In this document: positions 5,662 through 8,384 of the stretch, piece by piece
Layout: the number at the start of each line of letters is the position of its first letter
Position numbering within the stretch: position 1 is the first letter of the stretch
Assembly (NCBI GenBank): GCA_029555885.1
Contig: JAKPQT010000019.1
Span: 1 to 8,384, forward strand
DNA from: Chloroflexota bacterium
GTDB lineage: Bacteria; Chloroflexota; Anaerolineae; CG2-30-64-16
Reading direction: 5' to 3'
Length of the DNA: 8,384 bases
Program-made: the position numbers and the translations under genes
Notes under the pieces: model-generated
The model's input: the letters and a program-made list of their open reading frames with translations, nothing else
Databases searched by the model: none
Told to the model about the DNA's origin: nothing

Positions 5662-5687
5662 GGCCATCTTCAAACCTTCAACCTGAA
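5557..5687. repeat. GGTTGAA-type heptad repeat cluster in both orientations
   Basis: Units close to AGGTTGA (variants GGTTGCA, GGTTTGAA, AGTTGAA) run forward from 5557 to about 5597 and in reverse complement from 5629 to 5687. Non-repeat DNA separates the two runs at about 5599-5628 and the reverse run is interrupted at 5662-5667. The cluster enters both flanking genes: it supplies the last three sense codons and stop of barstar (5559-5570) and the last codons and stop of the mannosidase (5670-5684). The AT-richer, simple composition contrasts with the GC-rich coding DNA around it. Similar simple repeats are familiar between genes in Chloroflexota genomes (recollection, not searched here). 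Confidence 0.85.
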
Positions 5688-8384
5688 CGTCCTTACCCCG
5701 AACGGCCCGATCGCGAACGAGAACGCCTGCCCGTCGGTCGGCACCGGGTCGCCGCCCTCCTCGAGGTGGTTGCAGGCCAGCACCGTAGACGGGGCAAAGG
5801 GCAGCCGCACCGTCACCTGGCCGCGGCTGCCGTGCGGCTCGTACAGCCGCACGATCCAGCCGTCGCCGTCCTCTGCCGCCTTGAGGGTTTCAAGGATCGC
5901 GGGGCCTTCCACCTGAACGAAGGACGCTGCGGGCGGCAGCGATGGCTGCTCCGTCTGCCCCGGCAGGCAGACGACCGGCACGTTCAACTCCCACCCCTGC
6001 CGGACGGTCTCCCCGTCGTGCCACTCGCCGGCATGGGGCAGCAGCGCATAGGTGAACTCATGATGGCCGCGGTCCGCGTTCGGGTCAGGATACTCGGTGC
6101 CCCGCAGCAGCGTCAGCCGCAGCACGTGCCCTAAGGTGTCGTAGCCGTACTTGCAGTCGTTCAGCAGGCTGACGCCGTAGCCCGGCTCCGACAGGTCGGC
6201 CCAGCGGTGCGCGCAGACCTCGAACTTCTCCTCGTCCCACGATGTATTGCGGTGCGTGGGCCGCTGCACCGCGCCGAACTGGATCTCGTACGTCGCCTCG
6301 CTCGCGCGCACGTCCACCGGGAACGCGGCCTTCAGCATGACCTGCCGCTCCTGCCAGTCGGCCTGGGTCACGAAGTCGATGCGCGGCACGCGGTCGTAGA
6401 TGACGATGTCCTGGACCAGGCGGCTGCTGCGATAGGTGCGGGTGACGCGCACGATCCCGCGCACCGGCCCCGCCTCGACCACCTCCACCGCCGTGCCGGG
6501 GTCCCACGCGTACTCGCGGCCCGCGTAGGTCAGGTGCACATTCCACGCGGCCTCGCGCTCCGGCCCGTCCTGGAAGAGCTGGAGCCGGTTGGCGACTTCG
6601 CCTGCGGGGATGACCTCGCGCTCCGCACGCTTGTCCAGCAGGCGGGTGATGGTCCCGTCCGCGCCCAGCTCGATGACGAAGAAGGCGTTCTCCATGCGCT
6701 GCGGGGTGACCGACAGGCGGTTCTCCGCCGGTGCAGCCGTGGGCCGGATGGTGTATGCCGCATAGCCGAACGCAGGCAGCCCCTCGGGCGCGAACGCGAC
6801 CTGCGCCGCGCCTACGCGCTGCGCGGGTGACGCCTGCCCGTCCGGCCCGACGACCTCCCACGCTGCGCCTGCAGGTGATTCGCCGGGCAGCGCTGCCACG
6901 ACGACATCCGCCCGCGGCCAGCCCAGGCTGTTGAACGCGACGACCTGCTCGCGGCCGGCGCGGCCTGTGACCGTGTGCAGCGCGGCCTCGCGCACGCCCG
7001 CCGCGGCCCGGCTGATCGCGGCCTGGTCCACCGCGGCCTCGCTGTAGACCTCGCCGATGGAGCTGCCGGGCAGGATGTCGTGGAACTGGAGCAGCAGGAG
7101 GTTCTGCCACGCCGCGTGCAGCGGGCCGGTGTCCACGGCTGCGCCCTGCATGGCAGTCAGGCTGCTGAAGATCTCCGCCTCGCGCAGCAGCAGCTCGTTC
7201 TTGCGGTTCGCCCGCTTGAGCGCGCCCTGGGTCGTGTACGTGCCGCGGTGCGTCTCCAGGTAGAGCTCCCCGACCCATGTTGGCAGTGGCGGATTCGCTG
7301 TGCGCACGTCGTCGAAGTATTGCTCCTCCAGCCCCTGCCGGCAGGCGGTGACGCCGGGATAGCGCTCCGCACGCAGCGCGGATTCGATCATGGTGTCGGT
7401 CGGGCCGCCGCCGCCGTCGCCGAAGCCGTACGAGAACAGCACCTCGGGATACGCGGTCTTCTGTGGATAGTCGTCCCACCCCTGGTTGAGCTGCTCGGGA
7501 TCGGGCGTGCCATTGTACCCGCCGGGCAGCTTGGGGATGTGGGCCAGCACGCGCGTACCGTCGATGCCTTCCCACCAGAAGAGGGCCATCGGGAAGCGGT
7601 TGCGCGCCTGCCAGTGCAGCTTGTTGGTCATGAAGTTCTCGATGCCGCAGCCGAGCAGGATGCCGGGCAGCGAAGCCGGATACCCGAACACATCCGGCAG
7701 CCAGCAGGTGTCGGGCCGCGTGCCGAACTCCGCCTGGAAGAAGCGCACGCCGTGGAGCACCTGCCGGATGAGCGCCTCGCCCGACGGCACGTTGCAGTCC
7801 GACTCGACCCACATGCCGCCCGTCGTCTCCCAGCGCCCGGCCTTCACCCACCCCTTGATTTCCTCGTAGAGCGCGGGAAAGTGCTGCTGCGCATACTCAT
7901 AGAGCTGCGGCTGGCTGCACGTGAAGTGATAGTGCGGGTGGCGTTCCAGCATCCGGCAGGCAGTGGCAAACGTCCGCCCGCACTTGCGCACGGTCTCGCG
8001 CAGCGGCCATAGCCACGCCGTGTCGATGTGCGAGTGACCCGTGAGGAACATGCGCCCGCGTTCCGGGTCCGGTGCAATCGCGGCCACCCGCTCCGCCAGC
8101 AGGCTGCGCGCCGCTGCGACCTCCCGGTAGAATGCCTCGCCCGGCGCGGTGAGGTCCACGCACAGCAGCGCTTCCTCCAGCGCGGCAGCCAGCCGCGCGC
8201 GACGGGTCTCGTCGCGTGCGTGCTTGCTGGCCTCCCACGCGAACCACAGGTCGTACATTGCGGCCTCGACCTGCCGGTCCACCCGCACGAACGCAGTTGC
8301 GTGGAGCAGCGCCCGGTCCTTGCGTTTCTCGGGCCGCCAGCGCACGCTCGGCACGCACATGGCCTCGATGAGCAGCTCGTGGCT
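5670..8384 (-). CDS. GH38 class II alpha-mannosidase (N-terminus beyond window)
   Basis: A retaining glycoside hydrolase family 38 enzyme that removes alpha-linked mannose from glycans, using a Zn2+-coordinated active site. Positions count from the Met codon at 8360. Zinc ligands and nucleophile are visible: GHSHIDTAWLWPL (108-120; His111, Asp113), WLPDVFGYPASLP (220-232; Asp223, nucleophile and zinc ligand) and FHDILPGSSI (426-435; His427). TNKLHW (245-250) and YGFGDGGGGPT (311-321) are also family blocks. Catalytic domain about 105-375, helical middle domain 380-470, C-terminal beta-sandwich domains about 500-896. No signal peptide is visible, but the frame stays open through the right edge (HELLIEAM precedes this Met) and GH38 proteins of this type carry a longer N-terminal region, so the Met at 8360 is probably internal. 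The C-terminus (RLKV and TGA) is encoded by the heptad repeat. Convergent with barstar. Confidence 0.94.
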   Translation of the reverse strand, partial: SHELLIEAMCVPSVRWRPEKRKDRALLHATAFVRVDRQVEAAMYDLWFAWEASKHARDETRRARLAAALEEALLCVDLTAPGEAFYREVAAARSLLAERVAAIAPDPERGRMFLTGHSHIDTAWLWPLRETVRKCGRTFATACRMLERHPHYHFTCSQPQLYEYAQQHFPALYEEIKGWVKAGRWETTGGMWVESDCNVPSGEALIRQVLHGVRFFQAEFGTRPDTCWLPDVFGYPASLPGILLGCGIENFMTNKLHWQARNRFPMALFWWEGIDGTRVLAHIPKLPGGYNGTPDPEQLNQGWDDYPQKTAYPEVLFSYGFGDGGGGPTDTMIESALRAERYPGVTACRQGLEEQYFDDVRTANPPLPTWVGELYLETHRGTYTTQGALKRANRKNELLLREAEIFSSLTAMQGAAVDTGPLHAAWQNLLLLQFHDILPGSSIGEVYSEAAVDQAAISRAAAGVREAALHTVTGRAGREQVVAFNSLGWPRADVVVAALPGESPAGAAWEVVGPDGQASPAQRVGAAQVAFAPEGLPAFGYAAYTIRPTAAPAENRLSVTPQRMENAFFVIELGADGTITRLLDKRAEREVIPAGEVANRLQLFQDGPEREAAWNVHLTYAGREYAWDPGTAVEVVEAGPVRGIVRVTRTYRSSRLVQDIVIYDRVPRIDFVTQADWQERQVMLKAAFPVDVRASEATYEIQFGAVQRPTHRNTSWDEEKFEVCAHRWADLSEPGYGVSLLNDCKYGYDTLGHVLRLTLLRGTEYPDPNADRGHHEFTYALLPHAGEWHDGETVRQGWELNVPVVCLPGQTEQPSLPPAASFVQVEGPAILETLKAAEDGDGWIVRLYEPHGSRGQVTVRLPFAPSTVLACNHLEEGGDPVPTDGQAFSFAIGPFGVRTFRLKV

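Noticed and set aside
5557..5687. CRISPR array
   Set aside because: The repeated units are 7-8 bases, contiguous and present in both orientations, with no regular unique spacers and no cas genes.
6085..7851. 588-codon open frame on the minus strand within the mannosidase gene
   Set aside because: Composition is Arg/Gly/Ala-rich, typical of an out-of-frame shadow in GC-rich DNA, while the overlapping frame encodes unmistakable GH38 motifs.
6975..8012. 345-codon plus-strand frame opposite the mannosidase
   Set aside because: It is antisense to conserved GH38 catalytic blocks and shows no recognisable domain; it is explained by codon-position GC bias.

Overview
The window is a GC-rich bacterial chromosome segment, fully packed with genes. 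Several traits suggest a Chloroflexota-type organism: the high GC content, a lipoprotein with a long Thr/Pro/Ala-rich linker, a class II alpha-mannosidase, and GGTTGAA-type heptad repeats between genes. The lineage is an inference, because no rRNA or other phylogenetic marker is present.

Left part (1-4291, minus strand). Four genes are read leftward as a probable operon, in transcription order: a 652-residue M28-type zinc aminopeptidase-like protein with a C-terminal helical/winged-helix-like module; a PHP-domain phosphoesterase of the YciV/RNase AM (TrpH) type; a TtcA-like PP-loop tRNA thiolase; and an inositol-monophosphatase-family protein cut off by the left edge. The first three overlap by ATGA (stop and start sharing bases), which suggests translational coupling. 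Between the thiolase and the phosphatase lies a compact element (about 694-749) whose two hairpins and outer stem would fold as a three-way junction, and which carries the thiolase stop codon.

Middle (4292-5570). A short divergent promoter region holds extended -10 candidates on both strands, a small dyad and CATTCGTTG direct repeats. Rightward from it runs the most distinctive system in the window: a secreted, lipid-anchored guanyl-specific ribonuclease (RNase Sa/barnase family, complete catalytic set) followed, with an ATGA overlap, by a cytoplasmic barstar-family inhibitor. This looks like a surface-tethered RNase toxin with its immunity protein, or a secreted scavenging RNase with its self-protection protein.

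Right part (5557-8384). A GGTTGAA-type repeat forms a 33-bp inverted repeat between the convergent barstar gene and a GH38 alpha-mannosidase gene (minus strand, N-terminus beyond the right edge). Both genes end inside the repeat with nearly the same codons. Every gene end visible here is therefore either an ATGA overlap or lies within a repeat element.

All stretches are accounted for; there is no gene-free interval longer than 300 bases, and no RNA gene, CRISPR array, insertion sequence or origin was seen.
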